NCBI GenBank assembly: GCA_017645785.1
Contig: JAGCNW010000014.1
Location: 1-64,000 of the forward strand
Reading direction: 5' to 3'
DNA: 64,000 bases
Source of the DNA: Treponema sp.
GTDB lineage: Bacteria > Spirochaetota > Spirochaetia > Treponematales > Treponemataceae
In this document: positions 26,027-35,700 of the stretch, piece by piece
How positions within the stretch are numbered: position 1 is the first letter of the stretch
Layout of the letters: each line of letters begins with the position of its first letter
The notes under the pieces: generated by a model
What the model was told of the DNA's origin: nothing
Databases searched by the model: none
The model's input: only the letters and a program-made list of their open reading frames with translations
Made by a program: the position numbers and the translations under genes

Positions 26027-26055
26027 TTGAATTTATTCCCTTTTTCTGCTATAAT
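26027..26055 (+). promoter_or_regulatory. Promoter of the PASTA-aroDE-rpiA-rluA operon
   Basis: TTGAAT (26027-26032), 17 nt, TATAAT (26050-26055). The ATG at 26081 has GGAG upstream, giving a normal leader. Confidence 0.7.
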
Positions 26056-26080
26056 CTTCTATTATTTTTGGAGCGAAATT

Positions 26081-27190
26081 ATGGACATTAAGAATAAAAT
26101 AAAAGACGCCGGAATCTCCTTGAACGAAATGGAAGCGGATTTGCAAAAGAATTCTCCCGCTTTTATCGCTTATACAATCGCGGCCTTTGTCTTGATGTTT
26201 ATCACGGCCTTGGCTGTTTTCTTTTTTGCCAACAAGGGCTACGAGCAGGTTTTGGTGCCGGACGTGACGGGAAAATCTTTGACCCGCGCCTTGCTTGAGA
26301 TGCAGGAAAAAGAGCTCTATCCCAAATTGCAATTGCGCTACAGCGATCTTCCGGGCCAGGCGGGACAAGTCCTTTCGCAAAATCCCCGCGCGGGCAGCAT
26401 CGTAAAGGCCGGCCGCCGAGTCACTCTTGTCGTAAGCCGCGGCGTTATGATTGACCATATCGGAAACTATGTTGGAACGAATCTCGACGCGCTCAAGAAC
26501 AAGCTGGACGCGCTTTACGGCGGCGTTGAAACTCCGCAGATAACCATTGGAAATCCCGTATTTAAAATGGACGCCGCTCCTATTGGAACGATTTTGGAGC
26601 AGGAGCCGCCCGAGGGCACTCCCATAACTCAGCCTGTGGAATTGCAGCTCATCGTTTCTAGCGGCCCCACGCCTCCCCGCGTTTCCATTCAAAACTACAT
26701 TGGAAAGACAATCGCAGAAATTTTGGAAGGAATGGGAACGACTCCCTTGCTTTTTGAATTTACAAGCCACATAGCAAAAGACGGCGAAACTCCCGGAACG
26801 GTAGTAAGCCAGTCGGAGCCCGAAAATTCACAAGTTGGCGAGTATTCAAAAATCGCGCTTGAGTTCGCTCTTCCCGAATTGAACACAAGCTTTAGCGGAG
26901 ACACAATCGTCGACGCGGACATCAAGGGCAGAACCGAAGACGAAGTTGCCGGCGTTAAGAAAACCGATTCTTCAACTTGGACAAACGGAATTTTTACAGC
27001 GACAGTTTCCCGCTATCCTCTTGCCGTTCCCGTCAAGTTGGAAGCCTTTCCGCCTGAGGGCGCTTCTTACACGCTGGCCTCATTCAACCACATTGGAGGC
27101 GAGATAACCGTTCCCTACGCGGTGCCGCACGGAACGACGCTGGCCTTGAGCGTCTTGAACCAAGAAAAGGAGCGGCTTACCGTTCAATAA
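26081..27190 (+). CDS. Membrane protein with PASTA domains
   Basis: 369 residues. A short cytoplasmic N-terminus is followed by one membrane helix (about 28-50). Periplasmic PASTA repeats come next: about 56-121 (VPDVTGKSLTRALLEM), 123-195 and 198-265. PASTA domains bind peptidoglycan stem peptides or muropeptides. No kinase or transpeptidase domain is attached, so this is a stand-alone wall sensor or scaffold. It is the first gene of a run with aroDE, rpiA and a pseudouridine synthase; the grouping may be simple co-transcription. Confidence 0.85.
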   Translation: MDIKNKIKDAGISLNEMEADLQKNSPAFIAYTIAAFVLMFITALAVFFFANKGYEQVLVPDVTGKSLTRALLEMQEKELYPKLQLRYSDLPGQAGQVLSQNPRAGSIVKAGRRVTLVVSRGVMIDHIGNYVGTNLDALKNKLDALYGGVETPQITIGNPVFKMDAAPIGTILEQEPPEGTPITQPVELQLIVSSGPTPPRVSIQNYIGKTIAEILEGMGTTPLLFEFTSHIAKDGETPGTVVSQSEPENSQVGEYSKIALEFALPELNTSFSGDTIVDADIKGRTEDEVAGVKKTDSSTWTNGIFTATVSRYPLAVPVKLEAFPPEGASYTLASFNHIGGEITVPYAVPHGTTLALSVLNQEKERLTVQ

Positions 27191-27193
27191 AAA

Positions 27194-28708
27194 ATGCAAA
27201 GTCCTAAAATTTGCCTGACGCTTACAGGAAAAACGATAAAAGAAAACTTGGATTTGGTTCGCCGCTACAGACCTTACGTAGACTTGCTTGAGCTGCGCGC
27301 CGACTTTCTTGACGAAGACGAAAGCCTTCACATTAGAAAATTTCCTGAGCTGGCAAAAATGCCTTGCATTTTGACAATCCGCCGCCGCGTTGACGGCGGA
27401 AAATTTGTCGCGGGCGAAGGTTCAAGGACGATGCTCTTTGCCAGGGCGATGGCCTTTGCCGACGACCAAAATCCCGAGCGCAACTTTCAGTACGTTGACT
27501 TTGAGGAAGACTTTCACATTCCAAGCTTGCAGGACGCGGCGCTGGCCTTTGGAACAAAAATCATCCGCAGCTTTCACAGCATGAACGAGCCTGTCCACGA
27601 CATCATAAAGCGCTGCGACGAAATGCGAAAGACCGGCTACGAAATTCCGAAGATCGCCTTTATGCCAAAAACTTTGGCCGACGTAAAAAATCTTTTTTAC
27701 GAAACCCGCGACTTCACTAAATACGAGCACATTCTTTGCGCGATGGGTCCGATGGGAATTGTGTCAAGAATTTTGGCTTACAAAACACATTCATTTTTGA
27801 CATACACTTCGGCTGACAGCGTTGACAACGAGTTGAAGACGATCGGCCATATCGATCCGATTATGATGAATCAAGTCTATCACTTTAAGGACTTGAACGA
27901 CAAAACTTCGATTTACGGAATCACAGGTTGGCCGCTTGTAAAAACCAACAGTCCTTTTTTGCACAACCAGGGATACGTGAACCATTTTATGAACGCGGTT
28001 TACATTCCGATTCCTTCGGCTGACATTCATCAAACGATTGAGTTCGCCAATGAAATCGGCGTAAAGGGAATGTCTGTCACCGTGCCGCACAAGGAAACTG
28101 TGCTGAACGAACTCTTTGAAGTGGACGACAGAGTGCGGGAAATTTCCGCGTCCAACACGATCGTCCGCAAAAACGACAAGTGGTACGGCTACAACACGGA
28201 TTGTTCGGGATTTTCCAAGTCCCTTTTGGAATTTACGGGCTTCAAGAATTTGAGGCATAAAAGAATCGCTATCATCGGAGCGGGCGGAGCCAGCCGAGCG
28301 GTTGCCTACGCGGTGAAAATGCTAGGCGGAAAGGCTTGCGTCTTTAACAGAACGCCCTTGCGCGCCAAGGCTGTCGCGGACATGTTCGGTTTTGAGCATT
28401 CGCAGCTTTCCACGGACGCGATTCCTTTGATAGAAAAATATTCCGACGTGATAATCCAAACGACTTCCGCCGGAATGAATTCAACCGAGCCGAGCAATTC
28501 GCAAAACGATCCGCTTTCGTTTTATAGATGGACTGGAAACGAACTTTTGTTCGACATCGTTTACACGCCCAAGGTCACGCCGATTATGGAGCGCGCGATG
28601 GCTGCCGGCTGCAGGGTTTGCAACGGCGAGGCGATGTTGAAGTACCAAGCCTACGAGCAATTTAAAATATTCACTGGAGTCGATTATGAAGAAACTAAGT
28701 CAGAATGA
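27194..28708 (+). CDS. aroDE: Bifunctional 3-dehydroquinate dehydratase / shikimate dehydrogenase
   Basis: 504 residues, a fusion of two shikimate-pathway steps. The N-terminal type I dehydratase (about 1-230) has LLELRADFL, IIRSFHSMNEP with the catalytic His, and KIAFMPKT with the Schiff-base Lys. The C-terminal shikimate dehydrogenase (about 235-500) has SVTVPHKE (catalytic Lys), YNTDCSGF (Asp) and the NADP loop IIGAGGASRAVAYA. Such fusions occur in plants, chlamydiae and some spirochaetes. It overlaps rpiA by 23 nt. Confidence 0.93.
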   Translation: MQSPKICLTLTGKTIKENLDLVRRYRPYVDLLELRADFLDEDESLHIRKFPELAKMPCILTIRRRVDGGKFVAGEGSRTMLFARAMAFADDQNPERNFQYVDFEEDFHIPSLQDAALAFGTKIIRSFHSMNEPVHDIIKRCDEMRKTGYEIPKIAFMPKTLADVKNLFYETRDFTKYEHILCAMGPMGIVSRILAYKTHSFLTYTSADSVDNELKTIGHIDPIMMNQVYHFKDLNDKTSIYGITGWPLVKTNSPFLHNQGYVNHFMNAVYIPIPSADIHQTIEFANEIGVKGMSVTVPHKETVLNELFEVDDRVREISASNTIVRKNDKWYGYNTDCSGFSKSLLEFTGFKNLRHKRIAIIGAGGASRAVAYAVKMLGGKACVFNRTPLRAKAVADMFGFEHSQLSTDAIPLIEKYSDVIIQTTSAGMNSTEPSNSQNDPLSFYRWTGNELLFDIVYTPKVTPIMERAMAAGCRVCNGEAMLKYQAYEQFKIFTGVDYEETKSE

Positions 28709-29408
28709 GCAGAAGGAACTTGTGGCGCGGACGGCGATCGACACGCTTATCGAACAGAAAAAAATTTTTAGCGGAATGAAAATCGGCTTGGGCACCGGCT
28801 CTACGGCGATGCCCGCGGTCCGCCGTTTGGCGGAAAGAATCTCCGACGGAACCTTGCGCGACATAAAGACCGTTGTCACAAGCTTTCAAACGCAATTGGC
28901 TTGCGAAGATTTTGGAATCCCCGTTTATTCTTTGAACGACAAGGCTATCGGCGGAAAGTTGGACCTTGCCATTGACGGCGCCGACGAAATCGCTCCCGAC
29001 AAGTCGGTCATAAAGGGCGGCGGCGCGGCGCTCCTAAGAGAAAAGATTGTCGAATACAACGCCAAAACTTTTGTCGTTATCGGCGACTCTTCAAAGGCCG
29101 TAAAATCGCTTGGAACAAAGTTCCCCTTGCCGGTCGAGATAATCGCCGACGCCCGCGTTCCCGTTCAAAAAGCGATTGAAAAGCTTGGCGGAAAATGCGT
29201 TTTGCGCGAGGGCGTAAAAAAGGCCGGTCCTGTCATCACCGACAATGGAAACCAAATCCTTGACGTCTTGTGGCAAAAGCCGGTCGATCCAAAAGCGATG
29301 GAAAAGAAACTTAACGCGATTGTCGGAGTTGTCGAAAACGGCTTCTTTACAAAAAACCGCCCTATGGTTTTTGTAGCGCAAGAAGACGGCCATGTTCGCT
29401 CCCTTTGA
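28686..29408 (+). CDS. rpiA: Ribose-5-phosphate isomerase A
   Basis: 240 residues. It interconverts ribose-5-phosphate and ribulose-5-phosphate. Motifs: GLGTGSTA (phosphate binding), DLAIDGADEI, and KGGGAALLREKIV with the catalytic Glu/Lys region. It overlaps aroDE upstream and the pseudouridine synthase downstream, so all are translationally linked. Confidence 0.95.
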   Translation: MKKLSQNEQKELVARTAIDTLIEQKKIFSGMKIGLGTGSTAMPAVRRLAERISDGTLRDIKTVVTSFQTQLACEDFGIPVYSLNDKAIGGKLDLAIDGADEIAPDKSVIKGGGAALLREKIVEYNAKTFVVIGDSSKAVKSLGTKFPLPVEIIADARVPVQKAIEKLGGKCVLREGVKKAGPVITDNGNQILDVLWQKPVDPKAMEKKLNAIVGVVENGFFTKNRPMVFVAQEDGHVRSL

Positions 29409-30645
29409 CGAAAGCAAGGCACGCCAAGTTTGCCAAAAAATGATGGAGGACTTGGAGCGCGAAGGCTGCGCTTGGACAGGAATGTTCGGCGCGCTTGTTT
29501 GCCTTGACCAAGCGGGGAACGAAGTTGTTCTCCGCGCTTTTAGCGGCTCCTATGACGGAAAGTGGAATCGGCCCGGCTGGGCGCCTCCGCTTTTTGACGA
29601 AGAAAAATACAACGCCGCGATTCTTCCAAACGACAAAAAAATTCACGAGCTTAGCGCGGTTCCTCCAAACGAAAGTCCGGAGCAAAAGGCCGCGCGCGAC
29701 AAAGAGCGATTGGTGCTTTGCAACCAAACGCTGGAAAAAATTTATTCGCTTTACCGCTTTTGCTGCGCCGACAAAAAGTGGCGGACCTTTAGCGACATTT
29801 CCAACGCAAAGCTTTTGCCTACTGGAACGGGCGACTGTTCCGCTCCAAAACTTTTGAGCGAGGCCTTTAGCAAAGATTTGCTGCCCGTGAGCCTTGCGGA
29901 ATTTTATTGGGGAAAGCCCAACACCCGCCTTGTTCCAAAAACTTTTTATCCGCCTTGCGACGAAAAGTGCGCCTTGATACTGCCCGCGATTTTGGGCTTG
30001 GAAATAGTTTACCGCGACCAAAACATTTTGGTGGTCAACAAGCCCTCAGGCCTTTTGTCAGTTCCGGGCCGGGGAGAGGACAAGCAGGATTGCGTCGTTA
30101 CGCGCGCGCAAAGGCTTTTTCCAAAGATGATAAAGCAGCCGAGCGTCCACCGCTTGGACATGGACACAAGCGGCCTTATGGTTCTTGCCTTTGACGAGGC
30201 GAGCCACCGCGCCCTCAACGCGCAATTTGAAAACCGTCAAGTCAAAAAAAATTACATCGCGCTTTTGGACGGAGTTGTAAAAGAAGAGTCGGGCAGGGTG
30301 GAACTAAAACATCGAGTTGACCTTGAAAATCGGCCGCGGCAAATTTTAGACGAAGTTTACGGAAAACTTGCCGTCACCGAATGGACGCGCTTGCGCGTTT
30401 GGACTCGACGCGGCGCGGATGGAAAAGAACATAAAGCGACAAGCGTTTTGTTTGAGCCGCATACCGGACGCACCCACCAGCTGCGCGTGGCCGCGGCTTA
30501 CGCTTTGGGCGCTCCGATTGTAGGCGATAATCTTTATGGAAAAGAAGAGGAGCGGCTTTTATTGCACGCGAGCGAGTTGGTCTTTACGCATCCGGCGACC
30601 GGGCAAGAAATGCGCTTTGAGTCGCAACCGGCCTTCCAATTCTAG
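29392..30645 (+). CDS. RluA-family pseudouridine synthase with long N-terminal domain
   Basis: 417 residues. The C-terminal catalytic domain (about 205-415) has the RluA motif HRLDMDTSGLMVLAF with the catalytic Asp, then RTHQLRVAAA. The N-terminal 200 residues contain LPTGTGDCSAPKLL and AEFYWG. I recall this from the long RluA relatives of gamma-proteobacteria and spirochaetes, whose target position is not assigned here. There is no S4 domain. The gene overlaps rpiA by 17 nt and ends 11 nt before a 68-bp palindromic repeat. Confidence 0.88.
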   Translation: MFAPFDESKARQVCQKMMEDLEREGCAWTGMFGALVCLDQAGNEVVLRAFSGSYDGKWNRPGWAPPLFDEEKYNAAILPNDKKIHELSAVPPNESPEQKAARDKERLVLCNQTLEKIYSLYRFCCADKKWRTFSDISNAKLLPTGTGDCSAPKLLSEAFSKDLLPVSLAEFYWGKPNTRLVPKTFYPPCDEKCALILPAILGLEIVYRDQNILVVNKPSGLLSVPGRGEDKQDCVVTRAQRLFPKMIKQPSVHRLDMDTSGLMVLAFDEASHRALNAQFENRQVKKNYIALLDGVVKEESGRVELKHRVDLENRPRQILDEVYGKLAVTEWTRLRVWTRRGADGKEHKATSVLFEPHTGRTHQLRVAAAYALGAPIVGDNLYGKEEERLLLHASELVFTHPATGQEMRFESQPAFQF

Positions 30646-30656
30646 TTTTGAAACTA

Positions 30657-30724
30657 TGTCATTGTCGGGCTTGACTCGACAATCTTTTGTACAAAAGATT
30701 CCCGCGTCAAGCGTGGGAATGACA
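30657..30724. repeat. 68-bp palindromic repeat, copy 1
   Basis: Two 28-bp hairpin modules, TGTCATTGTCGGGCTTGACT... and the inverted ...AATGACA, are separated by 12 nt. It lies between convergent rluA-type and era genes and may act as a transcription barrier. It belongs to the family also seen at 37182, 52835 and 63696. Confidence 0.9.
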
Positions 30725-30728
30725 ATGA

Positions 30729-31622
30729 CTATTTTAAGAGGCGCGATAGGCGGTCGTCCTTTTGCCGCCAGTTTTTGTCCACCTTTACTTGCAAGTCCAA
30801 GTCGATTTTGTATTCAAAAATTTCGCGCAATTTTTTTAGCGATTCCGTTCGGATTGTCTTGATCATCGAAGCGCCTTTTCCGATTACGATTCCCTTTTGG
30901 CTTTCGCGCTCGACGCACAAAAAGGCGCGGACCCAAAGTTTTTTGCCGTCGTTCTTAAATTCGGCGTCGGCGATTTCTACGTAAATGGCGTGGGGGATTT
31001 CTTGCTCCAAGCGGTTTATCGCTTCGCCGCGAATGACTTCGGCAATGCGGAACTCAACTTCTTGGTCGGTGTAAAAGCCTTCTGGGTAAAGGTTGGGCTG
31101 GGCGGGAGCGATTGCGTAAAGGGCGCGCAATAGTTCCTCGACGCCTGTATCGTTTTTTGCGGAGATTTCAAGAATGCGGCCTGCGGGCAATTCCGAAAGA
31201 GCCTGGCCCACAAAAGTCCTGCTGGCAAGAACATTGGCTTCGGGAAGGTCGCATTTGTTTATCGCGACAATCGTTTTTGCGGCGTAGGGGCGCACAAGGT
31301 CGGCTATCAAGGCTTCTTCCTCGCCGCCTTCCCTGGTGGAATCAATCAAGTACAAAACTGCGTCCGCTCCCTCAAGCTGGTCTTTTGCCGTTTGCTGCAA
31401 GATTAGGTTGAGTTTTTTTTCAGACTTGTGGTAGCCGGGCGTGTCCACAAAGACCAACTGGCCAAGCGAAGTGTTTACGATGCCGCGGATCGCGTTCCTT
31501 GTTGTTTGCGGAATCGGCGAGACAATCGAGACGTTTTCTTGGCAAGCCGCGTTCAAAAAAGTGGATTTTCCGGCGCTGGGACGGCCGATTATGACGACCA
31601 GGGCGCATTTCTTTTCTTCCAT
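30729..31622 (-). CDS. era: GTPase Era
   Basis: 297 residues. It assists 16S rRNA maturation and 30S assembly. GTPase motifs: GRPSAGKST (G1), PQTTRN (G2), DTPGYH (G3) and NKCD (G4). The C-terminal KH domain includes VIGKGASMIKTI. The stop lies 5 nt from a palindromic repeat. It is divergent from prfA. Confidence 0.95.
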   Translation of the reverse strand: MEEKKCALVVIIGRPSAGKSTFLNAACQENVSIVSPIPQTTRNAIRGIVNTSLGQLVFVDTPGYHKSEKKLNLILQQTAKDQLEGADAVLYLIDSTREGGEEEALIADLVRPYAAKTIVAINKCDLPEANVLASRTFVGQALSELPAGRILEISAKNDTGVEELLRALYAIAPAQPNLYPEGFYTDQEVEFRIAEVIRGEAINRLEQEIPHAIYVEIADAEFKNDGKKLWVRAFLCVERESQKGIVIGKGASMIKTIRTESLKKLREIFEYKIDLDLQVKVDKNWRQKDDRLSRLLK

Positions 31623-31647
31623 AATAAAATCAGTATAACAAAATCAG

Positions 31648-31676
31648 TTGAAAAATTCTATAAGAAGCGCTATAAT
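31648..31676 (+). promoter_or_regulatory. prfA promoter
   Basis: TTGAAA (31648-31653), 17 nt, TATAAT (31671-31676), near consensus. The ATG follows 9 nt later. Confidence 0.8.
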
Positions 31677-31685
31677 TTTTCGGAT

Positions 31686-32774
31686 ATGGACTTATTGAAG
31701 AAATTGGAAGACTGCGCCAAGCGCTACGAAACTGTAAAAGAACAAATACTCGATCCGGCCCTTGTAAAGGACCAAAAAAAATACAAAGAGGTTATGCGCG
31801 AAAACAATTATTTGAGCGAAGTTTGCGCGCTTTACGACGAATACAAAAAGACCCTTGACGGAATCGAAGCCGACAAGAAGATCATCACCGAAGAAGACGA
31901 CGTGGACATGAAAGAAATGGCCCGCGAAGAGCTCAAGGCCTTGGAAGAAGAAGTTCCCAAGCTGGAGGAGCGGATCAAGATGAAATTGATTCCGCCGGAT
32001 CCCCTTGACGAAAAGAACATTATCTTGGAAATCCGTAGCGCGGCCGGCGGCGACGAAGCCAGCCTTTTTGCCCGCGAGCTGTGGGAAATGTACTGCCACT
32101 TGGCGGAACGCCGGGGCTGGAAAACCGAAACTATGGAAGCGCAGGAGACCGAAGTCGGCGGCTTTAACAAAATCGTAACTTCGATCAGCGGAAAATTTGT
32201 TTACGGAACCTTGCGCTGGGAATCAGGCGTTCACCGCGTTCAGCGCGTTCCGCAAACAGAAAGCCAAGGCCGCTTGCAAACTTCGACCGCGACTGTCGCC
32301 GTTTTGCCAGAAGCGGAAGAAACAGACATTGACATTAAGCCCGACGACGTTCGCGTTGACGTAATGCGCGCCGGTGGTCCAGGCGGCCAGTGCGTAAACA
32401 CAACCGACTCCGCCGTGCGCTTGACCCACATTCCGACGGGAATCGTGGTAATCCAGCAGGACGAAAAATCGCAAATCAAAAACAAGGCTAAGGCTTGGAG
32501 AGTTTTGCGCGCCCGCTTGTTTGAATTGGAAGAAAGCAAGAAAAACGCCGAGCGCGCCGACGCTAGAAAAAGCATGGTCGGTTCTGGCGCCCGTTCCGAA
32601 AAAATTCGCACATACAACTTTCCGCAAGACCGCGTGACAGACCACAGAATAAATTACAGCGCGCACAACTTGCCTTCGTTCATGATGGGAAATATGGACG
32701 ACATGCTTGACGCGCTTAATGTATACGCAAAGGAAGAACAGTTAAAGGCAGACGTTAGCGAACTTGGAGCGTAA
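31686..32774 (+). CDS. prfA: Peptide chain release factor 1
   Basis: 362 residues. It ends translation at UAA and UAG. The GGQ motif is in GGPGGQCVNTT, where the Gln is the target of PrmC. The stop-recognition tripeptide is in the SQGRLQTSTATVAV region ahead of domain 3. I chose ATG 31686, just downstream of the promoter. Its stop overlaps the next start as TAATG. Confidence 0.96.
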   Translation: MDLLKKLEDCAKRYETVKEQILDPALVKDQKKYKEVMRENNYLSEVCALYDEYKKTLDGIEADKKIITEEDDVDMKEMAREELKALEEEVPKLEERIKMKLIPPDPLDEKNIILEIRSAAGGDEASLFARELWEMYCHLAERRGWKTETMEAQETEVGGFNKIVTSISGKFVYGTLRWESGVHRVQRVPQTESQGRLQTSTATVAVLPEAEETDIDIKPDDVRVDVMRAGGPGGQCVNTTDSAVRLTHIPTGIVVIQQDEKSQIKNKAKAWRVLRARLFELEESKKNAERADARKSMVGSGARSEKIRTYNFPQDRVTDHRINYSAHNLPSFMMGNMDDMLDALNVYAKEEQLKADVSELGA

Positions 32775-35700
32775 TGAATTTACCCACAGTTTTATTGCTG
32801 AACGACGAAAAAGACACTTTCTCTAATCTAAAGAAAATCCTTGAGCGGCAATTTTTTATTTTGTTCACTTCTTCGCCAAAAGAAGCGGCGCAATTTATAA
32901 AGACAAATCCAAACCTTGTAAGCGCCGTTTGCGTTTCGGCAGATTTGGGGCAGTCTTCTGTCGCAAGCTCGTCGCAAAGCGCCTGTGTTGAATTTTTGCG
33001 CAGCGTAAATTCTTACGCTTGGTCTTCGCACATTCCGATTATCGTAAGCGCCAAGCGGCATTCCGACAAAGCCGAGTTGGAGGCGATGGAAAACGGCGCC
33101 ATCGACTTTATCCACGAGCCTTATGACGACCAAATTATTTTGCGCCGCTTTCAAAATGTAATACGAATGCGCGAAACGTCGCTTACGATGAAAACCGTAA
33201 GCCGCGACGATTTGACAGGCCTTTATTCAAAGCCTTTCTTTATGATACAAGCGCAAAAGATTTTGGAAGCGCGCGGCGACAAAATTTATGACTTTATTTG
33301 CATTGACATTGAGCGCTTTAAGTTGGTCAATGACATTTGCGGAATAGAAATCGGCAACAAAATTTTGCGGCAAGTAGGCCAGCTGCTTTTTGACGAAGCC
33401 AAAAAATGGAACGGAATTGTCGGACATTTTTCGGAAGACATTTTCTTCGCGCTTAGCGAACGGCCGGAATCATTTACTGACGAAGGCTTTAAAAAAATCA
33501 TCGACCGCTTGAACGAGATTGACGAAGTAAAACGGTTCAACTTGCATTTGCGCCTTGTCTTTGGAATCTACCAAGTAAAAAACATGCGCGCCTCGATTTC
33601 GGTTATGTGCGACCGAGCGCAAATGGCCGCCGAAAAAATCAAGGGTCGTTACGGGGTCTATTACTGCTACTACGACGATTCAATCCGCAAGAAGATGATC
33701 AACGAGCAAAAGATCGCCGGCTGCATGGAGACCGCGCTAAGGAACCGCGAGTTCTTGGTTTACTACCAGCCCAAATACGATCTTGCGACCGAAACCATTG
33801 CCGGAGCGGAAGCGCTTGTTCGTTGGCGCAGCAAGGAAATGGGAATGATGTCTCCGGGAGACTTCGTTCCTCTTTTTGAAAAGAACGGCTTTATCACCAG
33901 AATGGACATGTACATCTGGGAGAAGGTTTGCATCGATTTGCGCGCTTGGATTGCCGCCGGAAACAAGGCGATTCCTGTCAGCGTGAACGTGTCTCGCGCC
34001 GATTTGCTCAATCCAAATCTTGTGTCAATTCTTTCGGGCTTGGTAAAAAAATACGACATTCCGGCAAAATACCTTCACTTGGAAATTACCGAAAGCGCCT
34101 ACACCGAAGACCCGGAGCAAATCGTAAAAATTATTTACGAATTAAGAAAGCGCGAGTTCTTGATTGAAATGGACGATTTCGGTTCGGGCTATTCTTCGCT
34201 CAATATGTTGAGCGAAATGCCGATCGACATTTTAAAGCTTGACATGACTTTTGTCCGAAACGAGATGGAACGGACAAACGGCCGCGGAATATTAAGTTAC
34301 ATCATAAGCCTTGCCAACTGGCTCAACCTAAAAGTTGTGGCCGAAGGCGTGGAGACAAAAAGCCAAGTCGCGCAGCTAAAAGACATGGGCTGCTCTTTTG
34401 TCCAAGGCTATTATTTTTCAAAGCCCTTGGACCGCGACGAATTCTTCTCGCTCTTAAGAAAGTCCAGGTTGACCGACATGGATTCGCCAAGAACCGAAGG
34501 CGTGGAAAACCTTACAAAGGCCAACATTGAAGGCGCGCTTTTTGGCGATTCGGAAAAACAAAACGGCGTTATGCTGGTTGTTGACGACGTTGAGTCAAGC
34601 AGAATAATTTTGTCCGAAATGTTCAAAAAGGACTTTGAGATCGCCCAAGCCGCAAACGGCGCCGAGGCGTGGAAATACATCGAGGCCAACCACGAAAAAA
34701 TCAGCATCGTTCTTTTGGACTTAATCATGCCGGTTATGAACGGTTACGAAGTCCTTAAAAAAATTCGTGCCGACGACCGGACAAAGACTTTGCCCGTAAT
34801 CGTGACTTCGCAAGGCGAGGCGGATGCGGAACAAAAAGCTTTTGAGCTTAACGCCGACGATTTTTTGCAAAAGCCGTACAATGCAAACATCATGCGCCAT
34901 CGCGTTCGCAACGTAGTGGCCCATTCTTTTGTAAAAAAATTGGAGCAAGAAAAAACGCTGACCAAAAAACTTTTGGAAATCGAGCGGCAAGCCCATTCGG
35001 ATTTCTTGACGGGCTTGGACAACCGCACGATTTTGGAAAAGTCTGTCGGCGAATTTTTTGTAAAGAGTGCCAGTTACGACGCTGTCTTTATCAGCCTTGA
35101 CATCGATGACTTTAAGACAATCAACGATACTTTTGGCCACATGACAGGCGACGATACGATAAAAAAGGTCGCCAACATTCTTGTAAAATTTTTTGACAAA
35201 AAAACTTGCGTGTGCCGAATGGGCGGCGACGAGTTTGCGGTTTTCATTCCCAAGAAATATTCCAAGGACGAGTTGGAGCTTATGCTGACCGATTTGAATT
35301 CGGCCTTGCAGTTTGACGTTGAACGATTTAAAGTCACTTGTTCTATGGGAGTCGCTGTGGCGCCGGATTACGGAATGGACTACCAAACGCTTTACAACAA
35401 TTCCGACATGGCGCTTTTGGCGGCCAAGCGTTACGGAAAGAACCAGTTCAATGTTTTTGCCGGGCAGAGCGTTTTGCCTTCTTATGTTTTTTACAGGAAC
35501 ATGGACTGGCTTTTGGACGAGTTCTCCGACGCGGTTTACGTTTGCTACGCCGATTCTTACGATTTGATTTATGTCAACAAAGTCGCTTGCAAGATTTGCG
35601 GCAAAGAAAAGAAAAACTGCATCGGAAAAAAGTGCTACAACGTTTTGTTCGACCGCGACCAGCCTTGCGACTTTTGCATTAGGGAAGACGGCGTCTTCCG

